Below are positions 41,743 through 48,190 of a DNA stretch of 48,190 bases, in pieces. The notes under the pieces were generated by a model. It was not told the DNA's origin. It made no database searches and saw only the letters and a program-made list of their open reading frames with translations. Origin of the DNA: Anaerolineae bacterium. Lineage in GTDB: Bacteria; Chloroflexota; Anaerolineae; JAAYZQ01. The position numbers and the translations under genes were made by a program. Location: NCBI GenBank assembly GCA_016929795.1, contig JAFGIA010000445.1, forward strand, positions 1 to 48,190, given 5' to 3'. How positions within the stretch are numbered: the stretch's first letter is position 1; each line of letters opens with the position of its first letter.

Positions 41743-43617
41743 ATGGATGGATTTGAAAACCGCCGGCCACAGCGCGTCGCGCAACGCCGGCCGTGGTCCA
41801 TCACACAGCAAGAAAACGGAAAGGGGGTGGGCGACACTCCGCGCATCGGGGTGTTCATCTGCCACTGTGGGCACAACATCGCTGGTTACCTCGACGTGCC
41901 GGCGCTCGTCGCATCGGCCCGCAACCTGCCGCACGTCGTCGTCACACAGGACAGCCTCTTCATCTGCTCTGACGCCGGGCTGAACCAGATCCGCGCCGCC
42001 ATTGCCCAATACGGCTTGAACCGCGTCGTCGTCGCCTCCTGTACGCCCCGCACGCACGAGCCTCTTTTTCAAGCAACGTGTGACGAAGCGGGGCTAAACC
42101 GCTACCTGTTCGAGTTCGTCAACATCCGCGACCAGTGCTCTTGGGTGCATATGGAGGATCGCGAGCGTGCGACGCATAAAGCATGCGACCTCATTCGCAT
42201 GGGTGTCGCCAGGGCCGCCCTACTCCAGCCCCTTGTCGAGACCGAGCTAGCGGTCCAGCCCGCAGCAGCCGTCATCGGCGGCGGCATGGCAGGCATGACC
42301 GCTGCCGTCAGCCTGGCGCGTCGCGGCTTTGCCGTCACCCTCATCGAGCGTGAGGCAGCACTGGGCGGCAGCGTGCGCCACCTCGACACCCTCTATCCCA
42401 ACCGGGCAAGCGCGCGCAAGCTGGTGGAAGCCCAAGTCGCCGAGGTATGCGCGGAGCCGCAGATCGAAATCCTCACCTCGGCAGAAGTGACAGCCGTCCG
42501 TGGCTCTGTCGGTCACTTTGAGCTGCAGGTCGAGAGCCGTCAGTACAGGATGAAACTGCCCGTGCAGGCCGGCGTGGTAGTGGTAGCGACAGGCGCCGAG
42601 GAGTGGAAGCCAGCAGACAAGTACGGCTATGGACACGATCCCACCGTCATCACGCAGCAGGAGCTGGAAGAGCGCTTGTCAGCGGGCGATCTGCCGCCTG
42701 ACTTGCGCTCAGTCGTAACGATCCAATGTGTCGGCGCGCGCGACGCGCAACACCCATACTGCGGCCGCACCTGCTGCCTGGTTGCCATGAAAAACGCCAT
42801 GATCCTCAAAGAGCGGAATCCAGGCTGCCAGGTGCACGTTCTATATCGTGACATCGAGGCCTATGGCACCCATTTCGAAGACTATTACGCACAGGCGCGA
42901 GAGATGGGCGTCGTCTTTACACGCTATTCACCAGACCACAAGCCAGAGATTCATGCTGGCCGGGGCGCGGCCGGCGACAGGCGCGTGCTCGTCTACGATG
43001 AGTTGCTCGGCGCCACACTGGCCATCCCCTACGACCTGCTCGTGTTGTCGACCCCGCTGGTGCCTCGGCCGGGAGCACGCGAGCTGGCCCAGATGCTCAA
43101 GGTCCCCGTCGACGAGCACGGCTTTTTCCTCGAAGCCCACGTCAAGCTCCGTCCCCTCGATTTTGCCACCGACGGCATCTACCTGTGTGGTAGCGCTCAC
43201 TGGCCCGCGCACCTCGACGAGGCCATCGGCCAGGCACTGGGGGCAGCCGCCCGCGCCGCGACCGTGCTGTCGAAAGAGCAGATTCGCTCATCCGGCGTCG
43301 TATCCCGTGTAGAAGAGTCGCTGTGCCGCGGGTGCGAGCGGTGCGTGGCAGTGTGCGAATATAGTGCCATCGACCTGGTCGACGTCACAAAGAGCGTTGA
43401 ATTTCTCCACCAACCCATGGCCCGCGGGCAAGAGACAGTGCACGTCAAGGTGGCGCGAGTGAACCCCATGTTGTGCAAGGGCTGTGGCGCGTGCGCCGTC
43501 GTGTGTCCGACGAGTGCCATGGTCGCGTCACACTTTACCGGCGACCAGGTGGCAGCCATGATCCGGGCAGCGTTCGAGGTGCCTGCAGCGATGGGAGAAG
43601 ATCATGGAACCCTTTGA
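41743..43617 (+). CDS. hdrA: HdrA-like FAD/Fe-S oxidoreductase, long form
   Basis: A 624-residue HdrA homologue. Its N-terminal domain (IGVFICHCGHNIAGYLDV, then CTPRTHEPLFQATCDEAGLN) is the same type as in the fusion and in the gene at 47601. The FAD-binding core has AVIGGGMAGMTAAVSLARRG near 176, HVLYRDIEAYGTHFEDYY follows, and the C-terminus has ferredoxins from Cys528 (CRGCERCVAVCEYSAI) and Cys578 (CKGCGACAVVCPTSAM). ATG 41743 is the homology start although its ribosome site is weak. In methanogens HdrA bifurcates electrons; here the acceptor is not known. Its end overlaps the second MvhD gene. Confidence 0.93.
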   Translation: MDGFENRRPQRVAQRRPWSITQQENGKGVGDTPRIGVFICHCGHNIAGYLDVPALVASARNLPHVVVTQDSLFICSDAGLNQIRAAIAQYGLNRVVVASCTPRTHEPLFQATCDEAGLNRYLFEFVNIRDQCSWVHMEDRERATHKACDLIRMGVARAALLQPLVETELAVQPAAAVIGGGMAGMTAAVSLARRGFAVTLIEREAALGGSVRHLDTLYPNRASARKLVEAQVAEVCAEPQIEILTSAEVTAVRGSVGHFELQVESRQYRMKLPVQAGVVVVATGAEEWKPADKYGYGHDPTVITQQELEERLSAGDLPPDLRSVVTIQCVGARDAQHPYCGRTCCLVAMKNAMILKERNPGCQVHVLYRDIEAYGTHFEDYYAQAREMGVVFTRYSPDHKPEIHAGRGAAGDRRVLVYDELLGATLAIPYDLLVLSTPLVPRPGARELAQMLKVPVDEHGFFLEAHVKLRPLDFATDGIYLCGSAHWPAHLDEAIGQALGAAARAATVLSKEQIRSSGVVSRVEESLCRGCERCVAVCEYSAIDLVDVTKSVEFLHQPMARGQETVHVKVARVNPMLCKGCGACAVVCPTSAMVASHFTGDQVAAMIRAAFEVPAAMGEDHGTL

Positions 43618-44029
43618 GCCTACAATTCTCGCCTTTGCCTGCAATTGGTGCTCGTACGCAGGAGCCGACCTTGCAGGCGTGAGCCGCATCCAATACCCAC
43701 CTACCACGCGCGTCATCCGCGTCATGTGCTCCGGGCGGGTCAGTCCGGCGTTCATCCTGGCGGCATTGCGCCAGGGAGCCGACGGCGTCCTGGTGACAGG
43801 CTGCCATCCGGGCGACTGCCACTACCTGTCGGGCAACGAAAAAGCGGTTCAAAACGTGCAGGTGGCTCACTCCTTGATCCAGCTTCTCGGCATCGAGCCG
43901 GCGCGGCTGCGCCTTGAGTGGATCTCGGCAGCCGAAGGGAACCGGTTCGCGCAGGTAGTCACCGAGTTCACAGATCACTTGCGCGAACTGGGCGCAAACC
44001 CACTACGCAATGGGCAAATGAGCAGATGA
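43604..44029 (+). CDS. mvhD: MvhD-like electron transfer protein, canonical copy
   Basis: A 141-residue MvhD/FlpD homologue with intact cysteines: FACNWCSYAGADLAG, VMCSGRVSPAFIL and VTGCHPGDCHYLSGN. It should bind a [2Fe-2S] cluster and feed HdrA. The ATG lies inside the end of the HdrA gene, indicating coupling. The last six codons come from an 8-bp tandem repeat (44012-44035). This one is complete, unlike the copy at 39995, so the two may connect different partners. Confidence 0.93.
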   Translation: MEPFEPTILAFACNWCSYAGADLAGVSRIQYPPTTRVIRVMCSGRVSPAFILAALRQGADGVLVTGCHPGDCHYLSGNEKAVQNVQVAHSLIQLLGIEPARLRLEWISAAEGNRFAQVVTEFTDHLRELGANPLRNGQMSR

Positions 44030-44035
44030 GCAAAT
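44012..44035. repeat. Three 8-bp tandem repeats at the mvhD stop
   Basis: GGGCAAAT, GAGCAGAT and GAGCAAAT stand head to tail and include the TGA stop at 44027-44029. They encode the terminal NGQMSR of MvhD. The 54 bp between this stop and the next start hold nothing else I can identify. Confidence 0.65.
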
Positions 44036-44083
44036 CGGCACCTTGCCCTTGGCAGCTTGCATCTTGAAAGGAAGCCTTGTTTG

Positions 44084-45214
44084 ATGAACTACCAACCGAT
44101 CATCGAGAGGACACGCGCTTATCTCTGCCTCGACTGCGGCAAGTGCACGGGGAGTTGTCCGCTGGCCCGCGTCGACCTAGACTATTCCCCGCGCCGCATC
44201 GTCGAGCGCGTCATCTCGGGCGAGGCTGAGGCAGTGATGGCCGATCCCCAGCTATGGAGCTGCATGACGTGTGGCATGTGCAGCGCGCGCTGTCCATCGA
44301 ACGTCGACTTTGCACGCTTTATCATCCAGATGCGTGCCGAAGCATTCAGGCTCGGCGAGCGCGGGATCTATGCGCACAATGGCATCCTGCAAGAGATCAT
44401 GCGTATCCAGACGCTGGACGTACATCAGGATCGCACCGGTTGGCTAACAGACGACATGCAGGTATCTCCAGAGAGCGACACCCTCTACTTTGTCGGCTGC
44501 CTGCCCTTCTTTGACGTCATCTTTGATGACCTTGACGTGGAAGCGACCGAGATCGCGCGCAGCGCTGTGCGCTTGCTGAACCGGGCTGGCATCGTGCCCA
44601 ATGTCAGCAACGACGAGCGATGCTGTGGTGCCGACCTGCTGCTTGCCGGAGATGCCGACAGCTTCCGGCGGCTGGCAGAGCTTAACGTGAAGACAATCTC
44701 ACAGAGTGGTGCGAAACGGGTCGTCTTTACGTGTGCCGAGTGCTACAACGCGTTCAAGAACGATTACCCTGAATACGTCGGTGCCCTGCCCTTTGAGGTC
44801 ACCCACCTCACCGAGCTGCTCGCCGGGTGCCTCGACACCGGCGGTCTGGCCTTTGAACCACTCCCCGGCTTGGTCACTTACCACGACCCGTGCCGCATGG
44901 CGCGCTACCTCAAAGTGCACGAGCCGCCTCGCCAACTCATCAACAGTGTGCCACAGGCCCAACTTGTAGAAATGGAGGACAACCGCGAGCGATCAATGTG
45001 CTGCGGCTCCACAGCGTGGGTGAACTGCAGTGGCTGCTCCAAGCTGATCCAGCGCGAAAAACTTGCCCAGGCGCGCGACACCGGCTCGCGCCTGATGCTC
45101 ACCACCTGCCCCAAGTGCCAGATCCACCTGCGCTGTGCATCGCGCGACCTGGATGCGGAAGAGAAGGTGCGGGTCGAGGACGTGACAAGCTGGCTGGCAC
45201 GGGCGATCCTGTGA
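44084..45214 (+). CDS. HdrC-HdrB fusion, CCG-domain Fe-S protein (HdrD-like)
   Basis: A 376-residue protein. The N-terminal HdrC part has two [4Fe-4S] motifs: Cys15, 18, 21, 25 (CLDCGKCTGSCP) and a second (CMTCGMCSARCP). The C-terminal HdrB part has two CCG domains: GCLPFFDVIFDD ... NDERCCGADLLLAGD and HDPCRMARYLKVHEPPRQL ... RSMCCGSTAWVNCSGC. In methanogens the CCG clusters bind the heterodisulfide. A bacterium of this kind lacks CoM/CoB, so the true disulfide or other acceptor is unknown; GlpC-, DsrK- and lactate-utilisation-type relatives exist. The ATG at 44084 matches the family and follows AAGGAAG. Confidence 0.9.
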   Translation: MNYQPIIERTRAYLCLDCGKCTGSCPLARVDLDYSPRRIVERVISGEAEAVMADPQLWSCMTCGMCSARCPSNVDFARFIIQMRAEAFRLGERGIYAHNGILQEIMRIQTLDVHQDRTGWLTDDMQVSPESDTLYFVGCLPFFDVIFDDLDVEATEIARSAVRLLNRAGIVPNVSNDERCCGADLLLAGDADSFRRLAELNVKTISQSGAKRVVFTCAECYNAFKNDYPEYVGALPFEVTHLTELLAGCLDTGGLAFEPLPGLVTYHDPCRMARYLKVHEPPRQLINSVPQAQLVEMEDNRERSMCCGSTAWVNCSGCSKLIQREKLAQARDTGSRLMLTTCPKCQIHLRCASRDLDAEEKVRVEDVTSWLARAIL

Positions 45215-45248
45215 CGATCGAATCGACCTGCCAGGTGGAGCAAAAAGG

Positions 45249-47033
45249 ATGATGCCAAAAGCAGAGCCGATGCAGTGTAGGGAACCAAGCGTGGCAGACC
45301 TGGAAACAGCCAGCACCACGACCGACACTGCCTTTCTGCAGAGCACGGTCGCGCAAGCCGCACTCCTCCTCCGCGCTTCAGGCTGCGCTTTCTATCTGTG
45401 CACGCCCGGAGTGGAGGAGATGACCCTCGCCGCCAGTCAGGGTATGGAGTCCGTGCCGTGCGACCAACAGATCCTGCACCGTGCATGCCTGGCAGCCGAG
45501 AGTGTTTCAACCCTGTTTCCCGGTGGCCCAGCCGTGCTCGCCATCCCCTGCTTCTTCCATGACTTGGTGATGGGCGTGCTTCTGATCGCCGATAAGAATC
45601 CGGAGCGTGCCTTTGACCAGCACGACATCTCGACAATCCAACCCCTGGCGGACCTGGCGGCCGCGATGCTCCATCAGGCCAGACGGCTGCAGCGGATGAC
45701 CGCCCAGTTCCGCGCGCTGCATACCATCGACATCGCCCTCACCTCGAGCCTGCAGCTCGACCGCGTGTTGAGACTGATTCTGGAAAAAGCCGTCGACCTT
45801 GTCCGCGCCGAGCACGGCTCGCTACGGCTCTACAACCCGGACACGGGCGAGCTGGTGCTCAAAGCCTACTTAGGCGAGGGGTGGACACCGGAGGTACGCG
45901 CCTACGTTTTTAGCCGTGGGACAGGGCTCTGTGGATGGGTGGCGGAAGAGCACAAGCCCTACCTCTGTCTTGACACGCACAGCGATCCACGCTACGTCAT
46001 GCTGTTTGACAAGATGCGATCCGCCGTGGCCGTCCCACTCCTGACCCATGGGCGAAACGATCTGTCAGACGATGAGCTGCTCGGCGTACTCCTCCTGGAG
46101 AGCGCGCGCCCGGGCGCGTTTGGGCATCAGGATGTGGAGCTGCTCTCGGCAATGGCGCAGGAGGCCGTACTCGCGATCCAGAACGCCACCCAACATGAAA
46201 AGCTGCAGGTCATGCACCAGGCACTGCAAGACGAGCAGGAACGGCGCGTCGCTGCGGAAAAGTGGACAGTGATGGGTCAGGCGGCGACAGCCCTGGCACA
46301 CAGGATCAACAACCTCGTGGGCATCGTCCCCGCCAGCGCCTCCGAGATCCGGCGCACCCTGTCGGCACTCACCATCCCGGCCGCCGATCGTGAATGGATC
46401 AAAGACAACCTGGGGCGCATTGAGCGCAACAGTGCGTTTGTGCTGCGCTTGGCGAACGCCCTCTTTCGCCCATTCCAGGATGCGGGGCCCAAGGGGCAAT
46501 TTGACGTGAATCAAGTCCTGAACGAAGCACTGCAAGCGGCAAACCTGGCGCCTGATGTGCAGGTGATCTGCGATTATGCCCCGGTTCTACCACGCGTGGA
46601 AAGTAGCTCGCTCCTCGTCGACATCTTTCTCGAGCTCATCACCAACGCGTGCAAGGCGATGGAGCACCAGCCACGCAAATGGCTCGAACTGCAGACGCGC
46701 GTGGAGCCGGGAGAATTCGAAACCGGCGGCGGCCCTGCCGGTTCTGCGAGCGGTGAAAGCGCCGCCGGAAACGACTATCCCATTGCTGGCGAGAGTGGAC
46801 AGTGGGCCGTCGTTGAGGTACGTGATACGGGAACAGGCATTCCCCCAGAGCGGCTGCCACACCTGTGGGAGATGTTTCAAGTAAGCTCGGATGGGCTCGG
46901 CTTTGGCTTGTGGTGGGTGCGCACCTTCATCGAGCGCCAGGGCGGCACGATTGCGTGCCACAGCCGGCCAGGTGAGGGCACCACATTCACAATTCGTCTG
47001 CCGGCTGGTAACACCAACCAGCCATCTCCGTAG
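45249..47033 (+). CDS. Soluble sensor histidine kinase with two GAF domains
   Basis: A 594-residue kinase without membrane helices. Residues about 20-140 and 155-320 are GAF domains (ASGCAFYLCTPGVEEMTL; DRVLRLILEKAVDLVRAEHGSLRLYNPDTGEL), then a short coiled linker and a phosphoacceptor His351 in ALAHRINNLVG. The ATPase domain has an N box (ELITNACKAM) near 462-471 and G box DTGTGIPPERLPHLWEMF, with GFGLWWVRTFIERQGG. A Gly/Ala/Ser-rich stretch (GGGPAGSASGESAAGND) interrupts it. It follows HdrCB by 34 bp and is followed by a receiver, so it likely senses a cytosolic signal, such as redox state or a ligand, tied to the Hdr system. Confidence 0.9.
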   Translation: MMPKAEPMQCREPSVADLETASTTTDTAFLQSTVAQAALLLRASGCAFYLCTPGVEEMTLAASQGMESVPCDQQILHRACLAAESVSTLFPGGPAVLAIPCFFHDLVMGVLLIADKNPERAFDQHDISTIQPLADLAAAMLHQARRLQRMTAQFRALHTIDIALTSSLQLDRVLRLILEKAVDLVRAEHGSLRLYNPDTGELVLKAYLGEGWTPEVRAYVFSRGTGLCGWVAEEHKPYLCLDTHSDPRYVMLFDKMRSAVAVPLLTHGRNDLSDDELLGVLLLESARPGAFGHQDVELLSAMAQEAVLAIQNATQHEKLQVMHQALQDEQERRVAAEKWTVMGQAATALAHRINNLVGIVPASASEIRRTLSALTIPAADREWIKDNLGRIERNSAFVLRLANALFRPFQDAGPKGQFDVNQVLNEALQAANLAPDVQVICDYAPVLPRVESSSLLVDIFLELITNACKAMEHQPRKWLELQTRVEPGEFETGGGPAGSASGESAAGNDYPIAGESGQWAVVEVRDTGTGIPPERLPHLWEMFQVSSDGLGFGLWWVRTFIERQGGTIACHSRPGEGTTFTIRLPAGNTNQPSP

Positions 47034-47109
47034 ATTCGAAATCGCAGCCAAGGCCAAACGCGCGCCATGGCGTGCTACAAACGCTGAAGGAGAAATTTGA
47101 GAAAAAAAG

Positions 47110-47580
47110 ATGCGAGGCAAAATACTCATCGTAGAAGACTTTGGCGATTGGCGTGACCTGTTGGTCGGGCTGTTGCAGCGTGAAGGGCACACAGTCAAAG
47201 CCGTTTCGACAGCCCAGGAAGCACGCGCCTATCTAAAGGAAGTGCAGCACCTCGACCTGACCATCCTCGACATTCGCCTGGTAGAGACTGATGACACAAA
47301 TGAAGATGGCATGCAACTGCTGGCCGAGATCGACGATCACCAACCCTTTACCAGGGTGATCATGATCACGGGCCATGGAACAATGGAGCTGCAGCGACGT
47401 GCCTTTCGCCAGTTCCACGCCTTTGACTTTTTTCGCAAAGAAGAGTTCGACTCGGAAGAGTTCCGGCGCGCCGTGCGCGAAGCGGTGGAGGAAGCCGCAC
47501 GCCAGCGCAAGGCTGCCCAAGACCACGACTATATGCGCAGCCATCGCTATGAAACGTGGCAGCGTGAACAAAACAAATAA
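47110..47580 (+). CDS. Stand-alone response regulator receiver
   Basis: A 156-residue CheY-like protein. Asp54 in LTILDIRLVE is the phosphorylation site; Glu9-Asp10 bind Mg; Thr87 (MITGHG) and Lys110 (FFRKEEF) complete the receiver. After residue 125 there is only a short charged tail (AARQRKAAQDHDYMRSH), so it has no DNA-binding or enzyme domain. It may act by protein contact, like CheY or Spo0F, or on the Hdr proteins beside it. The upstream ribosome site is uncertain (AGGAG is 17 bases before the ATG). Confidence 0.92.
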   Translation: MRGKILIVEDFGDWRDLLVGLLQREGHTVKAVSTAQEARAYLKEVQHLDLTILDIRLVETDDTNEDGMQLLAEIDDHQPFTRVIMITGHGTMELQRRAFRQFHAFDFFRKEEFDSEEFRRAVREAVEEAARQRKAAQDHDYMRSHRYETWQREQNK

Positions 47581-47600
47581 CGGTAGGAGAGGAGGACACC

Positions 47601-48190
47601 TTGCCTGCAGATAATAGCCGTGAACGACACGGCATGCGCATCGGCGTGTTCGTGTGCGACTGTGGATCGAACATCGCCGGGGCGGTAGACACAGAAGCGG
47701 TGCGCGAATATGCTGCCACCCTGCCCGACGTCGTCGCCGCGATTCGCAACAAGTACACGTGCGCCGATCCAGGCCAGCAAGAGATCCAGAAAGCGATCTA
47801 TGAGTACAACCTGAACCGGGTTGTCGTCGCTTCCTGCTCCCCGGCCTCCTATGAGGCCGTCTTTCGCCAGTGCATCGTAGGCGCGGGGCTCAACCCCTAC
47901 CTGCTCGAAATGGCAAACCTGCGCGAGCACTGCTCCTGGGTCACCCCCGGCGACCGCGCCGCGGCTACGCGCAAAGCGAAGGATCTTGTCAAGGTCGCGG
48001 TGGCCCGCGCGCACTGGCTCTACCCTCAGGATGAGGAGCAGATCCCTGTCACCAACGCCGCGCTGGTCATCGGCGGCGGCATCGCGGGCATGCAGGCAGC
48101 CCTCGACTTGGCCGATGCGGGACACCCCGTCTACCTGGTCGAGAGAAAAGCGTCGATCGGCGGCATCATGGCCCAACTCGACAAGGTGTA
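47601..48190 (+). CDS. hdrA: HdrA-like protein, third copy, 3' end beyond window
   Basis: A partial gene: TTG 47601 follows a GGAGAGGAGG site by six bases and reads 196 codons to the window edge. The start is MPADNSRERHGMRIGVFVCDCGSNIAGAVD, then SCSPASYEAVFRQCIVGAGLNPYLLEMANLREHCSWV and the FAD motif ALVIGGGIAGMQAALDLADAG with IGGIMAQLDKV. It belongs to the long HdrA type, like the gene at 41743. Its position 20 bp after the receiver shows that the signalling pair lies inside the Hdr cluster, not at its end. Confidence 0.9.
   Translation, partial: MPADNSRERHGMRIGVFVCDCGSNIAGAVDTEAVREYAATLPDVVAAIRNKYTCADPGQQEIQKAIYEYNLNRVVVASCSPASYEAVFRQCIVGAGLNPYLLEMANLREHCSWVTPGDRAAATRKAKDLVKVAVARAHWLYPQDEEQIPVTNAALVIGGGIAGMQAALDLADAGHPVYLVERKASIGGIMAQLDKV

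Noticed and set aside
36383..48190. Methanogen origin suggested by Hdr and MvhD genes
   Set aside because: The Hdr genes are of a type also common in bacteria, and the rest of the window (gcv, moxR, ilvD, secreted proteins, bacterial promoters) is bacterial.

Overview
The window (48,190 bp, high GC) looks like a chromosomal segment from a member of the Chloroflexota, probably an Anaerolineae-like anaerobe or facultative anaerobe. This is an inference from gene content and style: MoxR/DUF58/DUF4129 cluster, split glycine dehydrogenase (gcvPA/gcvPB), 2-oxoglutarate:ferredoxin oxidoreductase, Hdr-type flavoproteins, secreted proteins ending in a short [FY]LPL tail, many GTG/TTG starts, and several families of short palindromic intergenic repeats. 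No rRNA, tRNA, CRISPR array or transposase gene was seen.

Layout. 0.1-4.0 kb: moxR-DUF58-DUF4129 operon behind a near-consensus promoter. 4.2-8.5 kb: a radical SAM protein resembling LipS2 of the two-component lipoyl synthase, then gcvH-gcvPA-gcvPB with its own promoter and an intrinsic terminator. 8.6-10.3 kb: a secreted thioester-domain protein and a small zinc-ribbon membrane protein. 10.4-13.3 kb, minus strand: ilvD and a DAO-family FAD oxidoreductase. 13.4-16.0 kb: a MITE-like element with a target duplication, then glycogen debranching enzyme and NUDIX hydrolase. 16.0-27.6 kb: a glycan/envelope region with two operons firing away from a symmetrical promoter region near 20.2 kb. The minus arm has a polytopic membrane protein, a radical SAM-SPASM protein and a YbhN-like membrane protein. 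The plus arm has two GT4, one GT2, a methyltransferase and two GT39-like membrane proteins. 27.7-30.9 kb: two divergent secreted proteins, one built of four repeats.

31.1 kb to the right edge is the most interesting part: sucC-sucD-korD-korA-kor(beta-gamma fusion), followed by a 1173-residue HdrA/GltD/HdrA fusion, an MvhD-like protein, a short HdrA, a long HdrA, a second MvhD, an HdrC-HdrB fusion, a soluble GAF histidine kinase, a stand-alone receiver and a third HdrA that runs off the edge. All are on the plus strand with short gaps or overlaps. The natural reading is a ferredoxin circuit: Kor interconverts 2-oxoglutarate and succinyl-CoA with ferredoxin, SucCD handles succinyl-CoA, and the flavin/Fe-S assembly couples ferredoxin to NAD(P) and to an unknown thiol/disulfide or other acceptor, with a two-component pair inside the same transcript. 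Direction (oxidative or reductive) cannot be read from sequence. Palindromic repeats have entered coding sequence here, giving an in-frame linker in the fusion and the C-terminal tail of the first MvhD.
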